Of a DNA stretch of 64,000 nucleotides, positions 36,406 to 50,000 are shown one piece after another. The position numbers and the translations under genes were made by a program. The DNA comes from Piper betle. Taxonomy: Eukaryota > Streptophyta > Magnoliopsida > Piperales > Piperaceae. Location: positions 16,471 through 80,470 of the forward strand of contig JAURVB010003089.1 in assembly GCA_033002965.1 (NCBI GenBank), written 5' to 3'. Below the pieces are notes generated by a model. It saw only the letters and a program-made list of their open reading frames with translations, was not told the DNA's origin and did no database searches. Every line of letters starts with the position of its first letter. The first letter of the stretch is position 1.

Positions 36406-38046
36406 TTATTCTAAACAAAAACATAAGCTTCCACCACCTATTGGCATCATTTTACAGCATGTAAGGCTGTGTCCTCCATCTGCCAGCTCTAGACTTCCAA
36501 TGGCCATACTACCGGAATTGATCCTAGGAGGTGGATCAATGTCATCAACCAGATCCCTTGCAAGATCAAACCAAACAAACCCATCATAATAGTCTTCTAA
36601 GCATTCCCAATATAGTTTCCCATCTGCATATACAGAATCCCCTTTGGTATAACAAATAGTCATTGACTGTCTCTAATCCTGGGATCTTGGCAATTGATGC
36701 TTTCCTTTCCAGTCTCCGAAGAAAAGGCATGAAACATGGGTTTGGCGATCCCCAGAAGCTAGAATGGCAAGCTTATACCAAGGTGGATTGCTTGGAAAGT
36801 CTACCGCTAGGTCAGGACCCAAGCACAATTCGTTTTCGGGTGGGAGTATTGGAGGATGGAGTAGCTTCCACTCTCTGGTGGTAGGGTTGCCACTTGTGAA
36901 CGTCGTTCCAGATTCAGTCACCAAAGCAAAACACAAGAACCCACTGCAAGATGGATAAAAATTGGGCACATATCATTGTTAGAAGTTGTATCGACAACAA
37001 CCAACTCCAGATCATTGCAATCATGAACGCTTTTTGACTTGGTTCAAAATTCATGGGAGTTAATAATGCCAAAAGAAGATTGGACTTGACGTTTATGTCG
37101 TTCTTGTTCTAAAGATTGGAAGTAGACAGTACAGATAGACTCCTTCCATTCCTTGCAAATACATTTGAATCTTAGGAGGGAGTCATAAGATAGACAGGGG
37201 AGGATATGGGATTCTACAACGTCATGAGGCACAATAGGAAGTGGCTCATGAGACGCATAGGAACATGACTTCTCTAATGGAGACAGTTTTCTCCTTTTCT
37301 TCCTCTTGCTGTTTGTCTCTTTATTTGGTTCTTGAACATGTGAAGGTGATGTTGTGATTTAAAGCATTTCTTCACATATCCAACTAATAGCGCGAATCAA
37401 ATGTGCTGCTTCTAAATCATTCCCCTCATGTTTCCAACACATTGAATGTGCCTCACATAGACATGATCATAAGATTATTCTGATGCAATTGTAAAGCAAT
37501 TGCATCGCTCCTCGAGATATAGTGCAACATGGCAAACCCTTTTCACTTGAATGTGATCTCCAACATTTCTTGCCATAATCCTCTAAATCTCCTCTCTCAT
37601 CAAAAAGGTCATAGCATAAATATTCCATTATTTTATATCCATCCTCCTTCCACCGCACAAAACAAAGAACTTATGGAATCAGTAGTTGAACCTGAAAAAA
37701 CTTTTCTCTTGGTAAATTGCTGATTTCCCAAACCATATTTGTTGTGTTTACCACAGGTTTCCCGTCATTACTAACACACATGAAACTGGAAGCTTCCTTT
37801 TCATGATGTGGTAGATAACATACATTAACCATTCTTTTGTAACAAGTTCCCCTTCCTCAGAAACATAAGGGTGTTTAACAGTTATGACATGATCCACCAT
37901 ATGTTGGATAAAATTCTCTTTACTTCGGTCATCGTCATGGAAACATCACTTTGGGAAATCAGTAATCTGTGATCCAATACAATAGTGGATGTTATCTCTC
38001 TTTATAGTTTGGTACTACTTTTGAGAGGTCTCAAGGTCGCCCACAT
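36406..38046 (-). pseudogene. Pseudogene B: NF-YB-like / F-box copy
   Basis: Copy of pseudogene A with the same shared stops. Two further lesions are specific to B: TGC to TGA at about 37,467-37,469 within the histone-fold-like stretch, and loss of one A in the run at about 36,955-36,961 that shifts frame between the F-box and the F-box-associated part. Confidence 0.85.
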
Positions 38047-38150
38047 CTTTCTCTTTATCAAATTCACTGTAGGAGAAAGCAATTCCATTAGGTTTCTAAT
38101 CACATCAATCTAGTGTTACACTATCAAGATCTCATAATCTGACCCTCAAT

Positions 38151-40430
38151 ATACCTCCTTATAAGTAATATAATATCTTATTTTTATTGAACATGGATTC
38201 AGCAAATACATCAGAAGATGTTTAATTCTTTACGACTGGGCCTGCAACATACTGTATACAAGGTCAAAATTCAAAATGTATATATGTAGATCCATAGATG
38301 AGAATATCAATTAGGTTTCACAAGCTAGTTCTTAAGATAGAGAACTCACTGTAAATTAGTATAATTGAACTCAATCATCATCTATTTCCAAAGAGAAGCA
38401 TAAAAGAATTTATTAAGGGTCAAAAGATGTATAAAATAAAGTTCATAGTAAAAAAAAAATTTATGTTCAATGTGTTATTTGCTTTGAATAATACTGATTA
38501 CCTCCCAAGTGATGTGAAAGATAAAATAAAAATAAAAACAAATATCCTACCTAATTATATCTCAAAAGTATGAAATTTTTTTTACATATGATATGGGAGA
38601 TCCACTTGGAAACAATCATGATTATTTAGATGTAATCATAAATCATAATTAATGTGCACACAAAACACATTAGTTCAATATTATATTTCATGTAAAATAA
38701 ATTAAATTAAATGTGACCAGTTTGAGTAAGGTTGGACCATTTAAAAAACTCCTATATTTTACATTGCTGTAGTGCCAACCAAACAGGACCCATGAGAAAC
38801 ATGAGAAATTTCCATGTCAAACAATTTTAAAACTGAGTCACGCCAGGCCTAAGCAACAAATGTTGTATATGTTCCATCCAGTTATAACTTTCTGGTTTTA
38901 TGTCACTAGAACTGATTGAGTCATGCACTTCCAGGCAGAAAAAAAATGAGCAAGAGAAATTAATTTTTTAAAAAAACACTGGCTAGGAAGCAATGCCTAA
39001 TAGAGATGGAAAGATTGGCTCTTACCTGCGGCGACAACGATGGGTGGCGAAAGCTTCGTCGGCGGCGAAGTGGTGGTGCCGCCGGCGGAAACCCCACAGA
39101 GGTGTTTTACCGTGTCACATGAGTTTTTTATTAGAAAGGGGCTTTCAGTTCATAAATTACTATAAAGGCAATAATTTTTATGTATTTACTAATAAGGGGT
39201 TAAAATTCAGATCTAGATGAACTTACCCTTATGCATGGTTCTGGACCATTAGTCAATATAATTAAAATAAAAAATTGTGGTTGGGTCAGAGGGGATGTTT
39301 TCAATAATAATAATACAAATCTTAATTATATTTTATTTATTTATTTTTTAATGCTAGTCCCTCGCCTCCTCCCCTTGCGTAACATAATTTTATCAGCTCC
39401 AAATTTTTTTTATAATTATGATTATAATAAATAAAAATTTTGTGACAAAATTTTTTAAGAATTTTATATAAAATTTTCAAATGCAACAAAACACCTTATA
39501 AAAATATTAAAAATTTTCAACAATTATCAAATATGGCTACCCTGAACAAGTGGTGGACCTATTCGACTGCCCCAACAAAGGGGGCTAGATCTAGCCCTCC
39601 ACCATTGAGCCGACCTTATCTAAGCGCACATCAATGGGGTGGCTAGGGGCACCAAAATTTGGCTGCCCTGGAAATGGGGCAACTCATATTTTTAATAAAA
39701 CAAAATCAAATGTTTAACTTAATCGAATTGAACTGAATTTTCAATTCAATTTAGTTCAGTACTTTTGCAAACAAATTTCACAATAAGTTATGTCAAAATG
39801 AGCTTATTCAATTATCTAATCAAAATTACTTTTAAGTTTTAACAAACAATGATCATATAAAAAATTCTTTCGAACGCGTATATCATATTAAATATTTTAA
39901 AATTGTCTAAAAATAGAATAAAATCATAATGATCAAACATAAATTTAAATTTTAGAATACTTTTTAAATAATTATTTCATTTTCTTATAAAGAAGGATAG
40001 AAGTATACAATAATAATTAAAGACACATGAACTTTCTTAATTAAAGGTTAAAAATTCTAAAATAATAAGGCACACTTAGACTCAGAAAAATTAATTTTGT
40101 AAAGTAATAATAAGAGACATGTGATTCATTTAGAAGAATTTACAAGCACGTGGTAATAAAAAATATGCGACTAATAAAGACGAGTTTTCTTTTATTATAA
40201 TATACTAATAATAACATATAGGCTACAAATGGCTTAGTTACGCTTCAAACAATTATCATTTCAAAAAAATTTATCATAACCGAACCATTAACTGAATATA
40301 TAAGGTTCTACCATAAATCAACCATGTAAAACAGCTAATATATTTTTAAATTTTCATCATTTTATATAAAATTACAATTATCTAAAATAACTTCTCCCCG
40401 AGGAAACACAAAATATAAGTTTGTCCAAAT
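38151..40430. other. Sequence shared by blocks B and C only
   Basis: Mostly AT-rich non-coding DNA. 39,020-39,110 is GC-rich and exon-like on the minus strand: proline/arginine-rich reading followed by CGCAG|GTAAGAG, a strong donor; no start codon or downstream exon found. 39,535-39,690 has 'ccccaacaaagggggctagatctagccc', which can form short hairpins. Confidence 0.5.
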
Positions 40431-40969
40431 CAGGAAGTTGAAGATTGGTTATATGATGAAGGTGAAGATGAAACCAAAGGGAGTTTATGTTACAAAGCTT
40501 GAGGAACTGAAGAAGGTAGGGTTTTGTCTTGATTTATGATGTATCTCTTTTGTTGGGTTTTTGTTTTCTTTATAGTTTTGGGTTCTCTACAGCAAGGTGA
40601 TCCTAAAGAAGGACGATACAAGGAAAGTATTGAAAGAGGCCCTGCAATTGATCAACTTGTTTATTGCATCAATAGCTATAGAGAAGCTGCTCTGTCGAAA
40701 GATCCTAAATTTGATCACATCGACATCTCTGATAAACAGAAGGTACATTTGAACAAATTGTTTAAAATACACGTGGAATGATGCAATTTTTTTGGCATAT
40801 AAGCATTACTCAATTTGCATTTTATTCTCTATTTCCATGAGTGAAGGTGGTCAATGAGTGCAGTGATGCTGAAAGGTGGTTGAATGAGAAAAAGCAGCAG
40901 CAGGACATGGTACCAAAGCACTCTCAACCTGCTCTTTGTCAGCAGACGCGAAAAAGAAGGCCGAGACTC
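40431..40969 (+). pseudogene. HSP70-14/HSP110-type C-terminal gene fragment
   Basis: Three exon pieces with intact introns. Exon 1 (about 40,434-40,515) reads EVEDWLYDEGEDETK, then a one-base insertion, then GVYVTKLEELKK before GTAGGG. Exon 2 (40,593-40,742) reads QGDPKEGRYKESIERG … YREAALSKDPKFDHIDISDK. Exon 3 (40,847-40,969) reads VVNECSDAERWLNEKKQQQD, then KHSQPAL, then one base lost, then SADAKKKAETL. This is the lid/C-terminal region of plant HSP110-like HSP70s (Arabidopsis HSP70-14/15 class). Introns show it came from genomic DNA, not a retrocopy. It sits exactly between blocks B and C and is cut off at both ends. Confidence 0.88.
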
Positions 40970-41277
40970 TTTTGTCTTAGTATGCTTTGTAGTGCGTGGT
41001 GCGGCTCAAGTTGATCTTTTACATTAGAAAAAATTCTTAGGCTAGTTGGCTTTTTAAGCTTGGTTGCGGCTAATCTAAACTTCTACATTGATAGCTATTA
41101 AATAGAATTTGGGCTTGTTGGCATTTTACATTAATAGCTATTAAATAGATTTTGTAGAAGAATTTATATTGAAATTAATAATAATTATTCCTGACAATAA
41201 CTATTAAATAGACGTAAAAAGAATATTAAATAGACGTAAAAGAACACCAGAATTTAACTAAGGTTCGATCAATTATA

Positions 41278-41877
41278 CTTACGTTTTCCGACACTACTAA
41301 AATAATATTTCATTAATCAAAAAAATATTATAAAAGAAAGAACAAATTGTCAATAGAAAAAGAGAAGAATTTTTAGGATAATGGAATTAAAGGGGGTGGA
41401 GTTATTTTATAGAAAGAGGACTCTTTCCATCTCCCTAATAATACTGATGTGGATTTTGGCATACAACAATTCTTTATCTTTGACAAAATTTTATATAATT
41501 CTCTCTCAAATCTAATTTTTAGTATTTGTAAACTCTCACTCCATCTTTCCATTTGTAACTGCGGTCAAAGTTTAAACATTGTTTAGATCGTCAATATTTT
41601 TACAAATTAAAAGATGGAGGTACACTAATAAAATTAGATTTGTGAGAAAATTATATAAAATTTTATCAAAGGGGAGAATTGTTGTGTGCAAAAATCCCAC
41701 ATCGGGATTGTTAGGGAATGGGAGGAGTCTTCTTCCTATAAAAGGACTCCTCCCCTTTAGTTCCACTATCTCAAAATTTTCATTTTCTTTTTTCATTGAC
41801 AATTTATTCTTTTTTTCTCTTTTCTAATATTTTTTTAATGAATGAAATATTATTTTAGTGGTGTTCAAGGACGTAAG
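41278..41877. repeat. ~600-bp palindrome, copy C
   Basis: Same foldback as in blocks A and B, from 'cttacgttttccgacact' to 'gttcaaggacgtaag'. Confidence 0.85.
41694..41742 (+). promoter_or_regulatory. Promoter-like module, copy C
   Basis: ATCCCACATCG at 41,694-41,704 and TATAAA at 41,737-41,742, spacing as in the other copies. Confidence 0.5.
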
Positions 41878-43757
41878 CATAATTAGCTCGTTAAATTCTG
41901 ATGTTTTTTTTAATATTTATTTAATAGTAATTGTTGGGCATGGTTGTGGCTAATTATTGTCCTGTTAAAATTCTAACCACAACACAAACTCCCTCTGGCC
42001 ACTCACACGAGCTGGCAATACTCCGGCAACAATATCTTTCCGGCGCTTCACGGCAATGCGCAAGTCTTCGGTCACTCCAAGACAGCGGCAAGGATGGGGG
42101 GAGCAATATAGTGGCGGCAAGGCTTTGACGAGCAGTAGCTCCTTTCTTCTTGAGGACGAGAGCTCCGAACAGCACCGGCAACACCATGCTCAGGCCAGGC
42201 GGTGAGGTGATGGAACTCCAATAAGGCAAACAGAGGTTCTCGAATCTCCAAAGCTGCACTTCTTCTTCTCCACGGCAATTGGCTGCCTTGATTCAGAGCA
42301 TCAAATCTGTGCTTCACTAACCCAATTCCACGTCTTTCCTCCCATGAACTCGGAACTGCATGGACTCTTTCTTCTTAGCTTTAATGCAACATGACAGGAG
42401 TGGTTGATAATGAACAATCGTTGGGCTATGTGGGTCTAGACGAAGGTGCAAACCCAATGTCGTGCTAGTTGGCCAAGGTTTCACGGTTGCATGGTTTAGC
42501 TTGGTCGTGCATGGCGACGGGTGCAGGGGTTTGGTGCAACAAATACATGTTATTATTAAGTTTGAAATATATGTCACGCACCAGGTGCGGGCCTTTGGCC
42601 AGTGAATTGATAAATACTAATTAATGGTGACTTAGAACATCCAAAAACGAGTCTAAATTTTCATTAACTGTTTCTAAATCTGCACCGGTTCCATTGCTGT
42701 TATGGAAAAACTATCAATCAAAACCTTAAATTATAGGGAACTATAGGAGGCTTTGTATCTATGGTCAATTATAATCGATCTATTAATCGGTCTACTCATC
42801 TATCAAATTTTGCTATTATATAATATAATAATTCCATTATCTTTACAGCTACGCTATAAAAAAGAAAGTTTTAAAGTCTTCACCAAAGCTAATTTTCGTA
42901 ATAGAATTCTAATTGGAAATGTGATAATCACTTTGAATATATTAATCTTTAAATAAAATTGTAAAGCCAAACATAAACATTTTTTTCAAAATAATTTAAT
43001 GGGTTATTGTTCTCAATTTGTAATCATAAAATTAAAGAGGTAATACGAGAGATTAATGGGCTATTTATGATTTTATGATATTTGCTTCCACATTTGTTTG
43101 CATTGGGCAAGTATCACTTCCTTATTTCCTGCGAGTGATCAAAAGTCAAGTATAGAGACGATAGCTTTAGTTCGGAACTTACACAAACAAATGGTGATTG
43201 CACTAAGAGGAAAATAGTTTATTCTTGGAAAAAGAAAGATGAGTTCTAACTTCCAACTTTCAAGTACAAGATGACAAGGTAAAATAGCTTACAACGTCAT
43301 GTCAAGATAAAAACTAGCTGCATGAAAAAGAAAAGAAAAAATAAATCCTTCTTCCCTCTATACATTCTCGTCCCCCGTACTTTGTCTTTGAATCCCTCCC
43401 TAGAAATTGAAGGTCTTGATTTCAGGCATATACGATAAACTCATCCATTAAGCAAAAGAATCATACCTTAGAAATAATATTGGTGGAAGCTACTGAATTC
43501 GTAGTAAATCACACTTACCATTCTCATTTCTTGCCCCTCAATGTTCTAGTTAAAGGAGGCATAGTTATCGTGCATTCAAATATCCTATTTTCCAAAATTG
43601 AATCGTGGCAATCTTCTACCACCAAGCTCCATTTTCCAGTAGATTATATGCTTCAACTTTACCAGCCTCCCAAATAAGAACTAGCTCCCCTCCACTGTAG
43701 GGTAAAGGCCTGACATTTCTTGTCACATCAATTGTCAATAAGTTCTCCCATTGATTA

Positions 43758-45399
43758 TTATTCTAAACAAAAACATAAGCTTCCACCACCTATTGGCATC
43801 ATTTTACAGCATGTAAGGCTGTGTCCTCCATCTGCCAGCTCTAGACTTCCAATGGCCATACTACCGGAATTGATCCTAGGAGGTGGATCAATGTCACCAA
43901 CCAGATCCCTTGCAAGATCAAACCAAACAAACCCATCATAATAGTCTTCTAAGCATTCCCAATATAGTTTCCCATCTGCATATACAGAATCCCCTTTGGT
44001 ATAACAAATAGTCATTGACTGTCTCTAATCCTGGGATCTTGGCAATTGATGCTTTCCTTTCCAGTCTCCGAAGAAAAGGCATGAAACATGGGTTTGGCGA
44101 TCCCCAGAAGCTAGAATGGCAAGCTTATACCAAGGTGGATTGCTTGGAAAGTCTACCGCTAGGTCAGGACCCAAGCACAATTCGTTTTCGGGTGGGAGTA
44201 TTGGAGGATGGAGTAGCTTCCACTCTCTGGTGGTAGGGTTGCCACTTGTGAACGTCGTTCCAGATTCAGTCACCAAAGCAAAACACAAGAACCCACTGCA
44301 AGATGGATAAAAAATTGGGCACATATCAATGTTAGAAGTTGTATCGACAACAACCAACTCCAGATCATTGCAATCATGAACGCTTTTTGACTTGGTTCAA
44401 AATTCATGGGAGTTAATAATGCCAAAAGAAGATTGGACTTGACGTTTATGTCGTTCTTGTTCTAAAGATTGGAAGTAGACAGTACAGATAGACTCCTTCC
44501 ATTCCTTGCAAATACATTTGAATCTTAGGAGGGAGTCATAAGATAGACAGGGGAGGATATGGGATTCTACAACGTCATGAGGCACAATAGGAAGTGGCTC
44601 ATGAGACGCATAGGAACATGACTTCTCTAATGGAGACAGTTTTCTCCTTTTCTTCCTCTTGCTGTTTGTCTCTTTATTTGGTTCTTGAACATGTGAAGGT
44701 GATGTTGTGATTTAAAGCATTTCTTCACATATCCAACTAATAGCGCGAATCAAATGTGCTGCTTCTAAATCATTCCCCTCATGTTTCCAACATATTGAAT
44801 GTGCCTCACATAGACATGAGCATAAGATTATTCTGATGCAATTGTAAAGCAATTGCATCGCTCCTCGAGATATAGTGCAACATGGCAAACCCTTTTCACT
44901 TGAATGTGATCTCCAACATTTCTTGCCATAATCCTCTAAATCTCCTCTCTCATCAAAAAGGTCATAGCATAAATATTCCATTATTTTATATCCATCCTCC
45001 TTCCGCCGCACAAAACAAAGAACTTATGGAAGCAGTAGTTGAACCTGAAAAAACTTTTCTCTTGGTAAATTGCTGATTTCCCAAACCATATTTGTTGTGT
45101 TTACCACAGGTTTCCCGTCATTACTAACACACATGAAACTGGAAGCTTCCTTTTCATGATCTGGTGGATAACATACATTAACCATTCTTTTGCAACAAGT
45201 TCCACTTCCTCAGAAACATAAGGGTGTTTAACAGTTATGCCATGATCCACCATATGTTGGATAAAATTCTCTTTACTTCGGTCATCGTCATGGAAACATC
45301 ACTTTGGGAAATCAGTAATCTGTGATCCAATACAATAGTGGATGTTATCTCTCTTTATAGTTTGGTACTACTTTTGAGAGGTCTCAAGGTCGCCCACAT
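43758..45399 (-). pseudogene. Pseudogene C: NF-YB-like / F-box copy
   Basis: Copy of pseudogene A with the same frame from 45,011 to 43,758 and the same three in-frame stops (TAA 44,712, TGA 44,397, TAG 44,025). Only scattered substitutions separate it from A, such as W to R near the start of the 45,011 frame. Confidence 0.85.
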
Positions 45400-47817
45400 C
45401 TTTCTCTTTATCAAATTCACTGTAGGAGAAAGCAATTCCATTAGGTTTCTAATCACATCAATCTAGTGTTACACTATCAAGATCTCATAATCCGACCCTC
45501 AATATACCTCCTTATAAGTAATATAATATCTTATTTTTATTGAACATGGATTCAACAAATACATCAGAAGATGTTTATTCTTTACGACTGGGCCTGCAAC
45601 TTACTGTATACAAGGTCAAAATCCAAAATGTATATGTAGATCCATAGATGAGAATATCAATTAGGTTTCACAAGCTAGTTCTTAAGATAGAGAACTCACT
45701 GTAAATTAGTATAATTGAACTCAATCATCATCTATTTCCAAAGAGAAGCATAAAAGAATTTATTAAGGGTCAAAAGATGTATAAAATAAAGTTCATAGTA
45801 AAAAAAAAATTTATGTTCAATGTGTTATTTGCTTTGAATAATACTGATTACCTCCCAAGTGATGTGAAAGATAAAATAAAAATAAAAACAAATATCCTAC
45901 CTAATTATATCTCAAAAGTATGAAATTTTTTTTACATATGATATGGGAGATCCACTTGGAAACAATCATGATTATTTAGATGTAATCATAAATCATAATT
46001 AATGTGCACACAAAACACATTAGTTCAATATTATATTTCATGTAAAATAAATTAAATTAAATGTGACCAGTTTGAGTAAGGTTGGACCATTTAAAAAACT
46101 CCTATATTTTACATTGCTGTAGTGCCAACCAAACAGGACCCATGAGAAACATGAGAAATTTCCATGTCAAACAATTTTAAAACTGAGTCACGCCAGGCCT
46201 AAGCAACAAATGTTGTATATGTTCCATCCAGTTATAACTTTCTGGTTTTATGTCACTAGAACTGATTGAGTCATGCACTTCCAGGCAGAAAAAAATGAGC
46301 AAGAGAAATTAATTTTTAAAAAAACACTGGCTAGGAAGCAATGCCTAATAGAGATGGAAAGATTGGCTCTTACCTGCGGCGACAACGATGGGTGGCGAAA
46401 GCTTCGTCGGCGGCGAAGTGGTGGTGCCGCCGGCGGAAACCCCACAGAGGTGTTTACTGCCTAGGGCATTTTTCTTGAATTGGATTCACCGTGTCATACG
46501 AGTTTTTTATTAGAAAGGGGCTTCCAGTTCATAAATTACTATAAAGGCAATAATTTTTATGTATTTACTAATAAGGGGTTAAAATTCAGATCTAGATGAA
46601 CTTACCCTTATGCATGGTTCTGGACCATTAGTCAATATAATTAAAATAAAAAATTGCGGTTGGGTCAGAGGGGATGTTTTCAATAATAATAATAATAATA
46701 CAAATCCTAATTGTATTTTATTTATTTATTTTTTAATGCTAGTCCCTCGCCTCCTCCCCTTGCATAACATAATTTTATCAGCTCTGTAAATTTTTTTATA
46801 ATTATGATTATAATAAATAAAAATTTTGTGACAAAATTTTCTAAGAATTTCATATAAAATTTTCAATTGCAACAAAATACCCTATAAAAATATTAAAAAT
46901 GTTTCAACAATTATCAAATATGGCTACCCTGAACAAGTGGTGGACCTATCCGACCGCCCCAACAAAGGGGGCTAGATCTAGCCCTCCACCATTGAGCCGA
47001 CCTTATCTAAGCGCACATCAATGGGGTGGCTAGGGGCACCAAAATTTGGCTGCCCTGAAAATGGGGCAACTCATATTTTTAATAAAACAAAATCAAATGT
47101 TTAGCTTAATCGAATTGAACTGAATTTTCAATTCAATTTAGTTCGGTACTTTGGCAAACAAATTTCACAATAAGTTATGTCAAAATGAGCTTATTCAATT
47201 ATCTAATCAAAATCACTTTTAAGTTTTAGCAAACAATGATCATATAAAAAATTCTTTCGAACGCGTATATCATATTAAATATTTTAAAATTGTCTAAAAA
47301 TAGAATAAAATCATAATGATCAAACATAAATTTAGATTTTAGAATACTTTTTAAATAATTATTTCATTTTCTTATAAAGAAGGATAGAAGTATACAATAA
47401 TAATTAAAGACACATGAACTTTCTTAATTAAAGGTTAAAAATTCTAAAATAATAAGGCACACTTAGACTCAGAAAAATTAATTTTGTAAAGTAATAATAA
47501 GAGACATGTGATTCATTTAGAAGAATTTACAAGCACGTGGTAATAAAAAATATGCGACTAATAAAGACGAGTTTTCTTTTATTATAATATACTAATAATA
47601 ACATATAGGCTACAAATGGCTTAGTTACGCTTCAAACAATTATCATTTCAAAAAAATTTATCATAACCGAACCATTAACTAAATATATAAGGTTCTACCA
47701 TAAATCAACCATGTAAAACAGCTAATATATTCTTAAATTTTCATCATTTTATATAAAATTACAATTATCTAAAATAACTTCTCCCAGAGGAAACACAAAA
47801 TATAAGTTTGTCCAAAT

Positions 47818-50000
47818 TAAGGTAGAATAATGTTACAAACTAAGAAATAAGTAAATAGTAAAAAAATCTAAATTAAGTAATTTTATTAAATGAATAAAAT
47901 GAATAAGTAATTAAATAAAGCCTTGTTTGACTGAACTTATCTGGTGGGCAACTCAAGTTTGATTTAAGTTTCAAAATACACAAGTTTATGCTGACAAAAC
48001 TTTTGACTCTCTTTGGGAGTGACGCCGTGTGTCTTCCCTGTCTTTCATGTAATAATCAACGGCATCTCCATCGGTGTCACTCCTTAGAGGAGCCAAAACC
48101 GGTTTTTTATTCTGCAAGAGCTACTACGATTGCGAACCAAACCCATGCTCATCAACGAGGTCTGACCACGGCCATGCACGACCATTTTGGTCGAGCCATT
48201 TGAGCCCAAGCTAACTGTTTTGCAGATGATCCTCGTCGAAGAAAAGTTCAAAGGGGGTTCCTATTTGATGGGAATAAGAAGAGGAGAGTGAAGAAAAACT
48301 CTTCTCCCTGTCCATAGCTTTGTCTCCCCGCCATGCTAATAGTTGTCGAAGCCCCACACCATCATGCTTTGAAGTTTCACCCACTTGAAGTTGTTAACCT
48401 GGGCCTTGCCTCGCCACGGAGCATGTCGAAGCCGTGGAGCTTCCACCCTTGCTGTTGAGCCACCGGAATTAAAGAGTCGTTGCTGCTGCTAGGAGTTATT
48501 GCTCCGTGAAGCCTTGTTGAGGAGCTACTTACAGCTTGGAGTCCCGCCTAGCCGCTAAGGTGAAGTAGTTGTCGTTTTGAAGTGCCGTCCTGGGAGCTTT
48601 CGTCGCCACTGCTGTGAAGTGGAGAGACCTGTTGCCCGAGCTTGCCCAAGTGAGACGAGGAGCATCTCCTACTTGTTGCTGCACCCTGGAGCCGGTGGTT
48701 GCTGCCCCATGGAGGCCACCTTGCTGATGGCATGGAGTTTCACCGGAGCATGGTTGTGTCAAGAAGAGAAGAGCCCTGTTGAAGTCTAGCCCGACTACTT
48801 ACCCTTGGAGAGAAGACCCCCTCCTGGTGGTGCAACCAAACTGAGAAGAAAGATCGAAGTCCCCTGGGAGAGCTCTGGAGCCTTGAAGTCGTGCTTGTCG
48901 TGCCCGTCGCCGTGCTACCCCGACAAGGAGTTGCTTGGAGTCCTTTCGTCACAGAGCCATTCCGTGGAGCTTGTTCCTGCTGATGAAAGGAGGAGACGAC
49001 GTGAATTGCTTGCCGTCTTGAAGTAGCAACCATCGCTGAAGCTTGCGGCCGAGAGCTAGATTTTGGATTTCAAAAGTTGTTGCCGAGGGTCTGATGCCTC
49101 TCGCGTCAAGGGAATAGCCGGTACTTGGTAGCTATTGAAGTTTGAAGTTGGTGCCTACCAAAGAGTCGAGTAGCCGCTGCCGTGGACGCGGGAACCCGGT
49201 CTCGGAGTATTGCCATTGAACGAAGGTGGACACAAAAGCTCGCCGAGCAGCATTGCTGCGGGAGTAGCCTTACACCGAGAGGAGGGAGTCTGGTCTTGCA
49301 CTGCTCTTCGGAGACCTGCAAAGTCGCTGGTGCGCCGGAGCCAACCTGGACTGTTAAAGAAGGTCACCGTGTGCAAGGAAGAACTCCATGTTGCTTTGTC
49401 GAGAAGAGAAGGTGTAGCTTTGCTGATCAAGCCAAAACTCCACCTTGTTGTCACACTGAAGGGTTACTGCCCTGCTTGTCGCTTGGGGTATCACTGTTGC
49501 ATGAATAAAGGTTCGCTGTTGTTCATGCCACTGCCACGGTGTTTAGGAGCTGTTTGAAGCCTCATTGCTGCCCCATCACAAAGTTGGAGTCACTCCAAGT
49601 TGCGGAGTGCTGCTGTTGCCTTGGAGCTTTTCCCACGTAGTCTCACGTGATGTCGGCATGCCGAGAAGTCTCACCGGAGTTCTGCTTGTTAAGAAGTGGT
49701 GCTGAGATCAAGAGCAGGGAGAGGGAGTTAGGAGTTTTGTTGAAGGCCTACCTAGACCAAACTAGTCGCTGCTTGATGAACATGGTGCCTGCCTGCTCGC
49801 TTACCCAGCTAGAGTCGAGACCATATCTACCAGTTGCGGCCAACGGAGTTGCTCTTACTCAAGACCTTACTGCGAACCCATACAAGCCTTGTTGTCCATA
49901 TTGCCGAAGGAAACAGAGATCGAGATCCTCACACGGAAAGAAGTTCACGGGTCAACGCATGTCAAACTAATAGGGAGAAGTTTGCTGCTGTTGAATAAAT
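47818..50000 (+). other. GC-richer repeat-like zone, no recognisable protein
   Basis: 47,985-49,980 is rich in 'ttgaag', 'gttgcc', 'ggagtt' and 'cttgtcg' phrases, with stop-poor frames on both strands (up to ~115 codons) but no ATG-led long ORF or domain. An AT-rich tail with 'ttaataaattaagagttgtc' follows. The style resembles the non-coding interiors at 31,640-33,290, so a large non-autonomous retroelement is my best guess. No terminal repeats identified. Confidence 0.35.

Larger units (their letters stand above)
33569..40430. repeat. Segmental duplication, block B (6.86 kb)
   Basis: Block B is near-identical to block C (offset about 7,350) from 'ttttgtcttagtatgctt' to 'ataagtttgtccaaat'. 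Its part 33,689-38,150 also matches block A. It carries extra damage in the pseudogene and lacks about 32 bp present in C near 46,456. Confidence 0.95.
40970..47817. repeat. Segmental duplication, block C (6.85 kb)
   Basis: Direct repeat of block B, separated from it by the HSP fragment. Differences seen: an extra ~20 bp near 41,020, a ~77-bp deletion after 42,149, and 32 bp near 46,456 absent from B. Confidence 0.95.

Noticed and set aside
49182..49557. 108- and 115-codon overlapping frames
   Set aside because: Two plus-strand frames and a minus-strand frame overlap here; none has family features, typical of stop-poor repeat DNA.
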